Position numbers and translations under genes: made by a program. The notes beneath the pieces are model-generated. The model searched no databases. It saw nothing but the letters and a program-made list of their open reading frames with translations, and was not told where the DNA came from. A DNA stretch of 64,000 nucleotides, taken from NCBI GenBank assembly GCA_012295225.1, contig WMKK01000008.1, positions 248,001 through 312,000 of the forward strand, given 5' to 3'. Shown here one piece after another: positions 30,792-39,729 of the stretch (positions within the stretch are counted from its first letter, which is position 1; every line of letters starts with the position of its first letter). This DNA is from Ostreococcus mediterraneus (taxonomy: Eukaryota; Chlorophyta; Mamiellophyceae; Mamiellales; Bathycoccaceae).

Positions 30792-31841
30792 ATGAATTTC
30801 GCCCAGAGCGCGGCCAAGGAGAACGCGACGAAAGCCGCGGAGGCGGTCGCGCCCGTGCGCGCGGTTGAGCTCGACGGCGGCGCGGCGCTTAAAATCATCA
30901 AACACTGCACGGATGCCGCGCCTGGTTTAGCCACCGGTGCGTTGTTGGGGCTGGACATTGGCGGCGCGTTGGATGTCACCGCGTGCTTTCCGTTTCCCAA
31001 GGCGTCGACCGGGGGCGATGGGGAATTCGCGTACGATGCAGACGGGGCGTTCGCCGCGGAGGATGGCGCGCAGTATCAGCTCGATATGATGCGCTGCTTG
31101 AGAGAGATTAACGTCGATTCGAACACGGTTGGATGGTATCAATCGACGTACTTGGGGACGTTTTACAACGAGGAGTTGATTGAGACGTTTTTGTCGTATG
31201 CGGAGAGCATTAAGAGATGCGTGTGCGTGGCGTACGACCCGACGTACGCCGAGCAAGGGGTGTGCGCGTTGCGAGCGCTTAAGTTGAGCGAAGCGTTTAT
31301 GGAGGTGTACGGCGAAAAGGGAGAATTTTCGATTAAAAAGATCCATGAACGCGGATTGAAGTGGAGTGACATCGTGGTGGAGGTGCCGATTACGATTAGG
31401 AATAGCGCGCTTGCGTCGGCGGTGATGGGCGAGTTGGCGCGCGGCAAGGCGGCTGAGCTGAACACGACAGATTACGATCGCTTGAGCTTGAGCACGGCGC
31501 CATTCGTTGAAGAGAACATGAAGTTGTTGGGCGAGTGCATGGAGGATTTCGCGAACGAACAACAAAAGGTGGCATACTTTCAGCGCAACATGCAACGTTA
31601 CCAAAGCCAACACGCGCACTGGTTGCAAAAGCGTCGTCAAGAAAACGCGCGCCGTCGCGCGAACGGTGAGGATGAATTGCCGGAAGAAGATGATAACTAC
31701 AAGGCGCCAACGCCGCCGAGCAGACTCGAGAACTTCTTGATCACCAACCAAGTCGCCGAGCACGTGCAAGACCTCGACGCGTTTACGACGAAAACTATGG
31801 CCAAGCTCGAATTAGTGACCGCTATCTCTGGATCGAAGTAA
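30792..31841 (+). CDS. EIF3H: Translation initiation factor eIF3 subunit H
   Basis: A subunit of the eIF3 complex that supports 43S scanning and, in plants, re-initiation after upstream reading frames. The 349-residue protein has an MPN domain at about 20-150 (ALKIIKHCTDAAPGLATGALLGLD, split; then NVDSNTVGWYQSTYLGTFYNEELIETF in parts), with the VGWYxS core but no JAMM metal site, as expected for the non-catalytic H subunit. The C-terminal half contains the family's helical segment ending LENFLITNQVAEHVQDLDAFT. I use the ATG just before NFAQSAAKEN; upstream codons look untranslated. Confidence 0.92.
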   Translation: MNFAQSAAKENATKAAEAVAPVRAVELDGGAALKIIKHCTDAAPGLATGALLGLDIGGALDVTACFPFPKASTGGDGEFAYDADGAFAAEDGAQYQLDMMRCLREINVDSNTVGWYQSTYLGTFYNEELIETFLSYAESIKRCVCVAYDPTYAEQGVCALRALKLSEAFMEVYGEKGEFSIKKIHERGLKWSDIVVEVPITIRNSALASAVMGELARGKAAELNTTDYDRLSLSTAPFVEENMKLLGECMEDFANEQQKVAYFQRNMQRYQSQHAHWLQKRRQENARRRANGEDELPEEDDNYKAPTPPSRLENFLITNQVAEHVQDLDAFTTKTMAKLELVTAISGSK

Positions 31842-32064
31842 ATGTTGTGCATTGGTTAATTTGAATTGTTTTCTAGTCGCGTGATGACGAACATTCAGGG
31901 CGCTAAACGACGGATTCATCCTCGTTCACGCCTAAATATTCTCGTCTCGCCTCGAGGGTAAACTTCACTTGGAATATTAGCGTAAACCTCAAACATCGCC
32001 ACACCTCCGTAATCCACCACGCGCGCGACTTCACGCGCACGATACGCGTGGCATATATAAGACC
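31842..32064. promoter_or_regulatory. Intergenic region with TATA-like site next to the TLC gene start
   Basis: About 223 bases. A good TATA match, CATATATAAG, ends only about four bases before the TLC-protein ATG at 32065. This is too close for a normal TATA box feeding that ATG. No gene is supported in the gap. Confidence 0.4.
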
Positions 32065-32973
32065 ATGCTGGACGCTGTGCATGACTTCTTCCAAGCGCTA
32101 GAGCCCTACGTTGAGGCGCCCGCGCGCGCGATTGCCGCGCTGTACCCGACGCCCAACCGCGTCCTCATCGACCAGTTCTTCATCTACTTTCTTCTTAGCC
32201 TGTGCTTTTGTCTGTGCATGTTCATCACGTCTCGCGCATTCACGCACGCCATCGTGGGTAAGGCGTACGATAAGCTGCTCCCGAGTGACCGAAGAACGTG
32301 GCACACCAATCTTGTTACTTTTTGGCCAGCGTTTGCGGTTACCGCGTTCGCCCTTCCCGCCATCGTCGAATTCGATGTCTCCATGACATCCTTCGCATCT
32401 AACGTGAGCCCATACACGGTTAAAGCGTGCGGGTTGGCGATCGGATACATGACGTGGGATTTGGCGGTGATGCTGCTGAACTGGGCGGACCAGTGCTTGG
32501 CGTACGGCGGCAAAGGGGCGATGTATTTATTCATCGTGCATCACTTGTTATCCATCGCGCTGTGGCCATATGCGTTAACGCGTGGGTTGTGCGTGTACCA
32601 TATCAACTGGTTCTTGGTCAGCGAGGCGACGAACTTCAACATGAGCTTGCGTTGGTACCTGGTAAAGCTCGATAAGACGGCGAGCAAGGCGTACTTGTTG
32701 AACGGCTTGGCGTGGATTCCATTGTTCATGGGTATTCGCGTGGTGGTGATTCCGAAGTTGTTTATGCTCTATTTCCATGGAGACTGGTCGGTGTTTACCA
32801 GCGTCGAGTACTGGCTCGCGCGAACGACGCTTCCAATTCCGAGCTTCTTGAACGTGTATTGGGCGCGACAAATCGTCGAAGGCGCGGTGCAGCACTTGAT
32901 AGGAGAATCCGCGCCAGCGAAAGCCGCGGTGACAAAGTCCAAGTCCAAATCCAAGTCGAAGAAAAAGAATTAA
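32065..32973 (+). CDS. TLC-domain multi-pass membrane protein
   Basis: A TRAM/LAG1/CLN8 (TLC) domain protein, a family of ER or organelle membrane proteins that handle or sense lipids, including ceramide synthases and TLCD proteins. The 302-residue protein shows six or seven hydrophobic spans from about residue 35 to 275. The family core is visible: YMTWDLAVMLLNW, then LFIVHHLLSIALWPYAL, then FLVSEATNFNMSLRWYL. It lacks the LAG motif typical of true ceramide synthases (the corresponding stretch has a single HH pair), so a TLCD-like role is more likely than acyl transfer. A lysine/serine repeat tail (KSKSKSKSKKK) ends the protein. Confidence 0.8.
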   Translation: MLDAVHDFFQALEPYVEAPARAIAALYPTPNRVLIDQFFIYFLLSLCFCLCMFITSRAFTHAIVGKAYDKLLPSDRRTWHTNLVTFWPAFAVTAFALPAIVEFDVSMTSFASNVSPYTVKACGLAIGYMTWDLAVMLLNWADQCLAYGGKGAMYLFIVHHLLSIALWPYALTRGLCVYHINWFLVSEATNFNMSLRWYLVKLDKTASKAYLLNGLAWIPLFMGIRVVVIPKLFMLYFHGDWSVFTSVEYWLARTTLPIPSFLNVYWARQIVEGAVQHLIGESAPAKAAVTKSKSKSKSKKKN

Positions 32974-33095
32974 TGTCCCTACTGGGCATCAATTTTATTA
33001 GCGCGATTGTTATTGACCACTCTGGAACGAATCAAGTTTTAAGCTGCGCGTCTATTACATCATTTACTACAAATCGTCTGCGACAACGCAGTCCC

Positions 33096-33698
33096 TTACC
33101 GTGTCATCTCAAGCACAACTTCCGCTAAAATCGCAAGCATCGCCAATCGTCCGTGTATCATTTCTTTACTCGCTGTAAACGCGGTTTCGTTCGCATCCTC
33201 CTTCGTTGTCGGCTCGCCAGTGTACGCTCCTCGGCGCAACGCAGACGGCGCAAACGAAGCCACAATAATCGTCAAAATCACCGATCCCATGGCTGCCACG
33301 TGATCGTGCGCCAGATTCATGAACGATACATCAGCATCGCTCATCGCTTGTCCAGCCCTGGCGCATACGAACCCAACCATGGCGCAGCGACCGTTGATGA
33401 CTTCCGGCGCCCAGCCGTTCCAGTTCATGGCATCCCCAAACGCCACCGACGCCGACGACGACGCCGACGACGACGTGCGCGACGCTTTGGCACGCGCCAT
33501 GGCTTCGGCAGTGGGTATGGTGATATCCACCGCCGCTGGTGGCGGTGGTTGCGGCGGCGACTGTGCCGGCGCGGCGGCAACCTTCACTGCGCTGCGCTTT
33601 TGTGTCGACGTCGACACGCCTCCATCGCTATCGCGATTTTGCGTCGACGGCGCGCGAAAAAGCGCCGGCAAGCAGCATGAGCGCGTGGCATACATCAT
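33096..33698 (-). CDS. ELIP-like three-helix LHC-superfamily protein
   Basis: A thylakoid membrane protein of the early light-induced/LIL type, thought to bind pigments transiently and protect against excess light. The 200-residue protein begins with a serine/arginine-rich transit peptide of about 45 residues and a proline/alanine linker. Helix 1 carries the LHC motif EVINGRCAMVGF (about 103-120). A middle hydrophobic helix follows (SVILTIIVASFAPSAL). Helix 3 carries EMIHGRLAMLAILAEVV near the C-terminus. The ExxNGR/ExxHGR pair is the chlorophyll-ligand signature. I chose the ATG at 33698; the next codon is also ATG. The frame continues upstream without homology. Confidence 0.88.
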   Translation of the reverse strand: MMYATRSCCLPALFRAPSTQNRDSDGGVSTSTQKRSAVKVAAAPAQSPPQPPPPAAVDITIPTAEAMARAKASRTSSSASSSASVAFGDAMNWNGWAPEVINGRCAMVGFVCARAGQAMSDADVSFMNLAHDHVAAMGSVILTIIVASFAPSALRRGAYTGEPTTKEDANETAFTASKEMIHGRLAMLAILAEVVLEMTR

Positions 33699-33864
33699 GC
33701 TCGAGATTCTTACGCGGTGCGAGCGGGTTCGGCGAGGGCGGGCTCGAGGTGCGTCGGTGTGTGCGGCTCGTGTCACGTCGTTGACGAGAGAAGCGAAGTG
33801 AAACAAATGTTTGTTGTTTTTACAGCGCGAATGGATTAGCGAAAAATGAACGTGCGCGCGCAAA
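33699..33864. other. Short intergenic region, DUF3422 3' end to ELIP promoter
   Basis: Both neighbours are on the minus strand. The gap holds the end of the DUF3422 transcript and the promoter of the ELIP-like gene. No other feature is evident. Confidence 0.35.
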
Positions 33865-35616
33865 TTACGCGCTACCCGTGACAAACATCGTCAGCGTTTT
33901 GACGATCGCGGTGGTTTTAGCGACGAACCATACATAGAACCAATGCAAGCTACCGTTTGGTTGGATGCTCGTCGTGAAGCTCACCGCGAGCGACGCCAGA
34001 GTAAAGAACAAACCATAAGTCGCGATGCGTTCGTTGATTCGTTGCAGGCGCACCTCAACAGACGCCTGGACGAGTGATGTTGTGCGCTCGAGTGCGTCGC
34101 TTAAAATCAACGCTTGCTCGGCGACGGCGTTGATGGTACTTATCGCCGGGTCGATGCGCTTTTTGACAAAGAGAGGCAAAAAGCGAATTTCGTAGCCCAA
34201 ACGAGTGAAACTCGCCTCAGCGAGGCGCAAGTTGATGATTTCCATGTAACTCGCCGCTGTGAGCGCGACGAGCTTGCTTCGTGTGACGAGCTGCGTGATG
34301 GCTTGCTCGAGATCAGTGATTTGCGTGACGAATTCTTGTTGGTCCTTGTGACCGCGACTCGTGGCTTTCGAGCGTCTCAATTCGCGCGAGAGCGTTTCGT
34401 AACGTTCATTCAACCCAGCGAGGAGAGGATACTTGGACTTGGCCGTCGGTAACCGCTGTAAGATCAACAAACGATATTGCTCCAGCGCAAAGAAGCGTTG
34501 GAGTTGACGGCCAGCACGAATGAAGGTGTTCTCCCCAGGCGGGATGACGACGAGCGTTTGCATCACGCCTTGGTCGTCAAGTTCGTAGTTGACGTACATT
34601 CGACTCCCATCACCAATGCCACAGCCAACTAAAGACCCAGCATCGAACTCGTGAATCTCCTCTTCTTCTTCGTCGTCGTCGTCGTCGTCGCCGCCATCAT
34701 CAATTGTGCTACAAGAGCTCAGCGCTCGGCGAGCCGCGTTGAGCTCCTTAATCGTCGGCACGTCTGTTTTATACGCCTTGGCCGTTTGTCGAAACACCGC
34801 ATGGTTCACCAAGAACACCTTGCCAGGAATCTCAATCAACCAGTCCTGGGGAAGAAGCCATTCCCACGGTGTTATTTGTTGCCCGATATCCGCCTTCATG
34901 TTTCCAGGTCCGCTCAACGTCAGGGTTTCAAACTCTGTGTGCCGCTGCATGCGCAGGTTGAATCCGCCTCCGAGCGACAACGTGACATCCGACCATCCGC
35001 GTTCAATGCCATCAAGGGTCTCCTCAACCGCCTCAACTTCCATGGTGTAGTGTGCCATCAATCTTTCAATGCACGCACGGTAAGCCAAGCCTTCCTCGCG
35101 CGTAAATTTACCCGTTTCGTCGTACTCGCGCAACCACGCAATGTGCAACACCTCGCCCTTCAACGGCACGAACGGTCTCGACCGCGTCTCTGCGCTCAGC
35201 GCCCGCCGCTGCCCGAGGCCACGATCGACGTTAGATTTTTTAACATCACCAGAGCCCGAGTGTGAGCTCGTCGCGCCGTCCGTCGACGTAGCAGCCGTCG
35301 TCGAGCTCGCGACGTCGGGCGTCGACGTTTCGCCCGACGCCACCTCTCGCGTCGTGCGCATGCGCCACGCCCGACCGCTCAATCGCGACGCCGACGTCGA
35401 CGGGCGAAATGACGCGCATCGATCGTCATGCCCTCGCCTCGTGCGCGCGCACATGCCGTCATCAACGCGCGTGAGCGCCCCTACGCCGCGCGCGAGTGGC
35501 TCCCTGTCAATGCGCACTCGCGCCCGTCGCGCCACCGACGCCGTCGCGCGCGTCCTCGCGCGTTCGCGCGCGACGCCGCGCGTCAAACACGCGTGTGCGC
35601 TCGCCGTCGTCGTCAT
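33865..35616 (-). CDS. DUF3422 membrane-anchored protein, probably organelle-targeted
   Basis: A 583-residue member of DUF3422 (COG4949), a family known chiefly from bacteria and without a defined function. The first 100 or so residues are rich in Arg, Ala, Ser and Thr, as in a transit peptide. The conserved core starts at VLHIAWLREYDETGKF. It includes LRMQRHTEFETLTL (bacterial form: RWERHTEF). A central acidic insert of Asp/Glu interrupts the domain at about 310-330. The C-terminal half is helical (LEQAITQLVTRSKLVALTAASY), followed by two hydrophobic segments near the end (ATYGLFFTLASLAVSFTTS and FYVWFVAKTTAIVKTLTMF). It diverges from the PPR gene with only 47 bases between starts. Confidence 0.78.
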   Translation of the reverse strand: MTTTASAHACLTRGVARERARTRATASVARRARVRIDREPLARGVGALTRVDDGMCARTRRGHDDRCASFRPSTSASRLSGRAWRMRTTREVASGETSTPDVASSTTAATSTDGATSSHSGSGDVKKSNVDRGLGQRRALSAETRSRPFVPLKGEVLHIAWLREYDETGKFTREEGLAYRACIERLMAHYTMEVEAVEETLDGIERGWSDVTLSLGGGFNLRMQRHTEFETLTLSGPGNMKADIGQQITPWEWLLPQDWLIEIPGKVFLVNHAVFRQTAKAYKTDVPTIKELNAARRALSSCSTIDDGGDDDDDDEEEEEIHEFDAGSLVGCGIGDGSRMYVNYELDDQGVMQTLVVIPPGENTFIRAGRQLQRFFALEQYRLLILQRLPTAKSKYPLLAGLNERYETLSRELRRSKATSRGHKDQQEFVTQITDLEQAITQLVTRSKLVALTAASYMEIINLRLAEASFTRLGYEIRFLPLFVKKRIDPAISTINAVAEQALILSDALERTTSLVQASVEVRLQRINERIATYGLFFTLASLAVSFTTSIQPNGSLHWFYVWFVAKTTAIVKTLTMFVTGSA

Positions 35617-35663
35617 CGCGCCGAGCGACGCCGTCGTCGTCGACGCACTCGGTGCGTCAGCGA
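35617..35663. promoter_or_regulatory. 47-base divergent promoter, DUF3422 / PPR
   Basis: The distance depends on the PPR start: 47 bases to the ATG at 35664, 125 to the ATG at 35742. The sequence is a run of CGTCG-type trinucleotides with no recognisable element. Confidence 0.35.
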
Positions 35664-37847
35664 ATGTGGGACACGGTCCTTATCCACCTCCACACACGTC
35701 GCCGCACGCCCGCGCGACTCGCACGCCCGCGCGTCGCCGCGATGACCACGGGCGACGGGCGCGAGAAGGCGCACGATCGCCCCTCGGCATCGCGCGATGG
35801 CGCCGCGCGCGACGGCGCGACGCACGGCGGTGGAGCTCGCGACGACGATGGTGCCAGGGCAACATCGTCTTCACAGTCATCAGCGAGCGCACGCGCGCCG
35901 ACGATACGCACGGAGACGATGGAGATGAATAACGGTACGACGCGAATCGTCACCGTTGATACGAGGTTCTCGTGCGCGAAGTGCGCGAGAGGGTCGTCGT
36001 GTTGGGACGTGCATCGCGCGACGAATGGGATCGCGGCGATGCGTTCTGAGAGGCGATACAATGAGAAAAGAAAGGCGGCAAAGGCGCGCGGCGGCCGGCG
36101 AGAGGCGGCGTTGACGAACAGAGTGGGTGTGAGTCCGAATACGTCGGCGTCAGCGCCTCGTGTGCGTGCCGAGGCGGATCCTCTGGGAGCGGTGGCACGG
36201 TTAACGGCGGATGGACATCGGCCGACGCTCAAGACTTTTACGGCGGTCATCGCCACGCTCGGCGCACAGGGGCGAGCGAACGAGTGCGAGAATGTTTTAA
36301 GGGAGATTGAGACGTATGGTGGTACATGCGACGTGGCGGTGTGGAACGCGGTGGCGCACGCATACTGCGCGAGCGGGGACCCGAGCGGGGCGGAAGCCGT
36401 AGTAGATAGAATGGTCGGCGAGGAAGGCGTGGGCGTGAATAGCGCCACGCATCCGGAAATTATTTATACGTACGCAAAATGTGGTGAGACCAAGCTTGTG
36501 TATCGCCTTTTGCGGCGTATGGCGCAGGTGCATAATTTTATCGCCGACGAAAAGGCGTACAACGCATTTTTGCGCGGCTTGTGCGAGCGAGACGACGTGG
36601 AGGAAGCCGAAGAAGTTTTGCGTCGATGGAATAACGAAAAGTTTGACTTAGAACGACAAAGTGATAGAGGTGGTTTTGTGTCGAAACCCACAGCGGCATC
36701 TTATGGTTTGGCGATTGACGCGTGGGTGCGACGCGGGGACATGCTTCGCGCGCGGAAATTGCTTCAGCAAATGCAATGGGAGCGCGTGCCACCTTCGTTG
36801 TACGTGTTCAACATGCTCATTGATGGCTACTTGCGCACAGAAAACATTGCAGCAGCCGAAGGTATTTTTCGCGAGCTTGAATCGAGTGGTACATGGGATA
36901 TGGAATCGCTCGGTATTCGTCCAGATAACGTGTCGTACACGCTCTTCTTGGACTATTGGGCGAGCCAAGGTCAAGTCGACGCATGCGAACGCATCTTTAA
37001 CCGCATGAAACGCAAGGGCGTTGACCCCGATGTCGTAGCGTACGGGGCGATGGTCAAGGCGTACGCGCGCGCGCGCGATGCCGAAGCCGCCGAAGATGTC
37101 CTCACTCAGCTTAAAGACTCCGGAGTGAAGCCATCCGTCGCCATTTATAGCGCAGTGATTGCCGCGTTTTGCACGCTCGGTGACATGAATCGCGCAAGAA
37201 ATATTCTTGACCGCATGTTCGACGACGGATTACGTCCGAACGAGCGCACATTTGCGCACTTTGCATGGGGATACGGCCAACTCGAAGATATTAACGGTAT
37301 CATGGAGGTGGCGACGGCCATGGTTACTTCTGGATTGAAACTCAAGGGTTCGAGTCGTAACGCCATCATTCGCGCGTGTCAAGAGTGTGGTATGCGCATG
37401 ACTGCTATTGAGGCTCTTTTACATCGCGTCGATCCTTTGATGCAGCAATCTCGTCAAGGCAAATGGTCTCGCAACTCACCGAAAACGCCGTCGGCGTCTC
37501 GAGACGACGCGGGCGCTAGAGTGCCACCGCGCTCCACTGAATCACAAGCCGTGGAGAAAGCAGCCAAGCCGATGGCCAAAGTTCGACTTTCGGGTGAACC
37601 TGAAGAATCATTTGACGAATCGCTCGACGAGTCGCTCGACGAATCGCTCGACGAGTCGCTCGACGAATCGTTCGACGAATCGTTCGACGAATACGTTCCA
37701 GCCGCGGCACGCCAAATGTCTCGCGCGCTCCCGTCTACGCGTTTCACCAAGCGCGCCTTTGCCACGCGCACGCCCCTCGCGCGCCATCCCCGGCGTTTCA
37801 TACTTTCTTTACCAGCACTCGCGCGCTCGCGCGTGGCTTTGATGTAA
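35664..37847 (+). CDS. Pentatricopeptide repeat (PPR) protein
   Basis: An organelle RNA-binding protein of about 727 residues. The start at 35664 gives a targeting-like N-terminus (LIHLHTRRRTPARLARPRV); the ATG at 35742 is an alternative. Near residue 100 a small metal-binding-like motif occurs (CAKCARGSSCWDVH, C-x2-C-x6-C-x3-H). About nine PPR units follow from residue 185 to 590, for example PTLKTFTAVIATLGAQGR, SLYVFNMLIDGYLR and PDVVAYGAMVKAYARARD. They are P-type, with no E or DYW extension. After them comes a tandem [F/L]DES repeat and a basic tail. The target RNA is unknown. Confidence 0.88.
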   Translation: MWDTVLIHLHTRRRTPARLARPRVAAMTTGDGREKAHDRPSASRDGAARDGATHGGGARDDDGARATSSSQSSASARAPTIRTETMEMNNGTTRIVTVDTRFSCAKCARGSSCWDVHRATNGIAAMRSERRYNEKRKAAKARGGRREAALTNRVGVSPNTSASAPRVRAEADPLGAVARLTADGHRPTLKTFTAVIATLGAQGRANECENVLREIETYGGTCDVAVWNAVAHAYCASGDPSGAEAVVDRMVGEEGVGVNSATHPEIIYTYAKCGETKLVYRLLRRMAQVHNFIADEKAYNAFLRGLCERDDVEEAEEVLRRWNNEKFDLERQSDRGGFVSKPTAASYGLAIDAWVRRGDMLRARKLLQQMQWERVPPSLYVFNMLIDGYLRTENIAAAEGIFRELESSGTWDMESLGIRPDNVSYTLFLDYWASQGQVDACERIFNRMKRKGVDPDVVAYGAMVKAYARARDAEAAEDVLTQLKDSGVKPSVAIYSAVIAAFCTLGDMNRARNILDRMFDDGLRPNERTFAHFAWGYGQLEDINGIMEVATAMVTSGLKLKGSSRNAIIRACQECGMRMTAIEALLHRVDPLMQQSRQGKWSRNSPKTPSASRDDAGARVPPRSTESQAVEKAAKPMAKVRLSGEPEESFDESLDESLDESLDESLDESFDESFDEYVPAAARQMSRALPSTRFTKRAFATRTPLARHPRRFILSLPALARSRVALM
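37611..37694 (+). repeat. 12-base tandem repeat encoding [F/L]DES units
   Basis: Seven copies of a 12-base unit (TCGCTCGACGAR) run in frame inside the PPR gene and encode FDES/LDES units. The unit is a multiple of three, so copy number can change without shifting the frame. It forms an acidic linker between the PPR array and the basic C-terminus. Confidence 0.85.
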
Positions 37848-37990
37848 CATTATGACATTGTTTAGTTTTCACCACTCTCTGCTCCAAAAAGCGCACAACA
37901 ACGCCACCAGGCTCCGAGCACCGCCGCACAGGACGACGCGCCGCGTCTTTGAGCCAGCGCGCCGTCGAAAGACGTAGTTACGCACGCGTC

Positions 37991-39193
37991 ATGACCACCC
38001 TGCGCGTGCTCGCCGGCGACGAGCTCGGGTACGTGCGCGTGTGCGCCAACGCCCCAGCCGCCAGCGACGATGACGGCGAAAGCTTACACCTCATCGGCAA
38101 GTTTGGCGCGCTGAACCGCGCGAGTGCGACGTTGAGGATGCACCACGCCACACCAAACGCGCACGGGGACGATGCGCTGACGTTTACGTCGCTCGGGACG
38201 ATTGTCGCGGCGCGGAAGGGTGGACGCGTGGATGCGTTGGATGCTCGAAGCGGAGCGCAGAAACATAAAACCTTACGCGTCGATGGCGAGATCGTCGATG
38301 CGTACGGTTCGTGCTCGAGCGCGACGGCGATGGATGTGATTGTAGTGCACGCATCTGGGGAGGTGTCGACGCACGGAGTGGAGGGAGACGGGGATTGGAA
38401 GCGCCGCGGGTCGTTTACGGCGATGGCAAACGCGTTGAGCGCCGATGTCGACACGCGGCTCGGGAGGATAGTCATCGGTGGGAAAGATTTTGGAAACGAT
38501 GTGATGATTTATGACATTGCCGAGGGCAAGCGGTTGTACAAGGCGAAGCCGCCACCGGTGAATTGGCTCAACTATCGAGCGCCGCCATGGGTGAGCGCGA
38601 CGTGCTTCGCCTCGCAGAGCGAATGCGTGCGGTTTTTCGTCGGTACGGGCGAACATAGATTTAGACACTACGACACTAGAGAGGCCAAGCGCGCGGTGCT
38701 CGAGTTAGACATGGGGAACGCCGTGATTACGAGCGTGGCGAGTAGCGCTGATGGAAACGAAGCCTACGTGGCCAACGCTCGCGGCTTGTTTGAAATCGTC
38801 GACTTACGAGCCGGGCGTACGCGTGGCAAGTTCCGGGGAAACTCGGGAAGTATTCGCCAAATTGCCGTGCACCCTGACGGCATGCACGTGGCGTGTGGGG
38901 GGCTTGATCAATACGTCCGCGTGTACGACGTGAAAACCAAGCGCGCAGTTGCGAGCGCGTACGCCAAACAAGCGCTCACGTCCATTGTATTCGACGCGTA
39001 CACGCCAGAAGTCGAAGCCGCAAACGCAAAATCGGCAAATAAGAAGGCGAAAAAGTCAACCAAGGTCGAAACGGATGGCTCTGTGAAGAAGCTGAAGAAG
39101 AAAGTCAAGCGCGTCGTCGCGTCTGACTCAGAGGACGACGTCCCGAAGAAGACAAAAAAGACAAAGAAAAAGCTCAAAATGCGAATCGAATAA
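37991..39193 (+). CDS. WDR74: WDR74/NSA1 ribosome-assembly WD-repeat protein
   Basis: A nucleolar beta-propeller protein of pre-60S assembly, released by the AAA ATPase Rix7/NVL. The 400-residue protein starts MTTLRVLAGDELGYVRVC, typical of the NSA1 first blade. The seven blades run to about residue 335. The most diagnostic stretch is around APPWVSATCFASQ, then GEHRFRHYDTREAKRAVLELD, the family's RLYDTRAQRRPV-type segment. GGLDQYVRVYDVKTKR follows. A lysine-rich tail (about 350-400) acts as a nuclear/nucleolar signal. The start was moved from a non-ATG codon to this ATG, where the first strand begins. Confidence 0.88.
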   Translation: MTTLRVLAGDELGYVRVCANAPAASDDDGESLHLIGKFGALNRASATLRMHHATPNAHGDDALTFTSLGTIVAARKGGRVDALDARSGAQKHKTLRVDGEIVDAYGSCSSATAMDVIVVHASGEVSTHGVEGDGDWKRRGSFTAMANALSADVDTRLGRIVIGGKDFGNDVMIYDIAEGKRLYKAKPPPVNWLNYRAPPWVSATCFASQSECVRFFVGTGEHRFRHYDTREAKRAVLELDMGNAVITSVASSADGNEAYVANARGLFEIVDLRAGRTRGKFRGNSGSIRQIAVHPDGMHVACGGLDQYVRVYDVKTKRAVASAYAKQALTSIVFDAYTPEVEAANAKSANKKAKKSTKVETDGSVKKLKKKVKRVVASDSEDDVPKKTKKTKKKLKMRIE

Positions 39194-39339
39194 CATTACA
39201 GCCCACGGTGCGCGCGCGAGTGCACGTGCGTAACGAAAATTCGCTCACGCACACACACTTACGAGGCACACACACGCGGGACCCTAGCACCTATACACGT
39301 ACATAATACAATCGACGTAAACGTCAACCAACCTCACGC
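39194..39339. other. Convergent gap, WDR74 / small membrane protein
   Basis: About 146 bases between two 3' ends, with a CACACACAC run near 39245-39275. No gene is supported. Confidence 0.35.
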
Positions 39340-39663
39340 TCAACCGCCCACAATCGTCATCTTCCCTTCACCGTAACGCCGCCCAATCTGCCGCTGCGCG
39401 CGCGGATCCGCCGCCGCCCACGCGTTCCCTCTCGCCGCCGCGTGCGTCTGCGCCAACCACACCGCCGCCCACAGCATGAACAGCACCGCAAGCTTCCACA
39501 GCTTATTCTCCAACCGCACCTTCATCCCGCGCACCTTGATCGTCTGCCCTCGCAACAGCCCATTCACGCGCGGATCGAGCACGCGCTCGACGTCCACGAC
39601 GTCCACGACCGACGTGTCTGCGCGCACGGAGGCGTCTTTCACGCGCGATGGTGCGGAAGACAT
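39340..39663 (-). CDS. Small single-pass membrane protein, unrecognised
   Basis: A 107-residue protein with one hydrophobic segment at about residues 58-76 (LWKLAVLFMLWAAVWLAQ), preceded by a basic patch (KVRGMKVRLENK) and followed by an Arg/Gly-rich tail. I do not recognise a family. The frame runs on upstream for another 200 codons only as an antisense shadow of HslU; the ATG at 39663 avoids that overlap and begins a plausible hydrophilic N-terminus. It faces HslU across a 66-base gap. Being conserved in related algae would confirm it as real. Confidence 0.55.
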   Translation of the reverse strand: MSSAPSRVKDASVRADTSVVDVVDVERVLDPRVNGLLRGQTIKVRGMKVRLENKLWKLAVLFMLWAAVWLAQTHAAARGNAWAAADPRAQRQIGRRYGEGKMTIVGG

Positions 39664-39729
39664 GCGCGGGTGATTGATGGTGCGCCAATCAATGACGAGC
39701 GTGCGTGGCGCGTCATTCGTGCGCACGCG
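39664..39729. promoter_or_regulatory. 66-base divergent promoter, small membrane protein / HslU
   Basis: Both genes must start from here. The gap includes ATTGATGG and a CCAATCAATGACG stretch that contains a CCAAT core. Confidence 0.35.
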
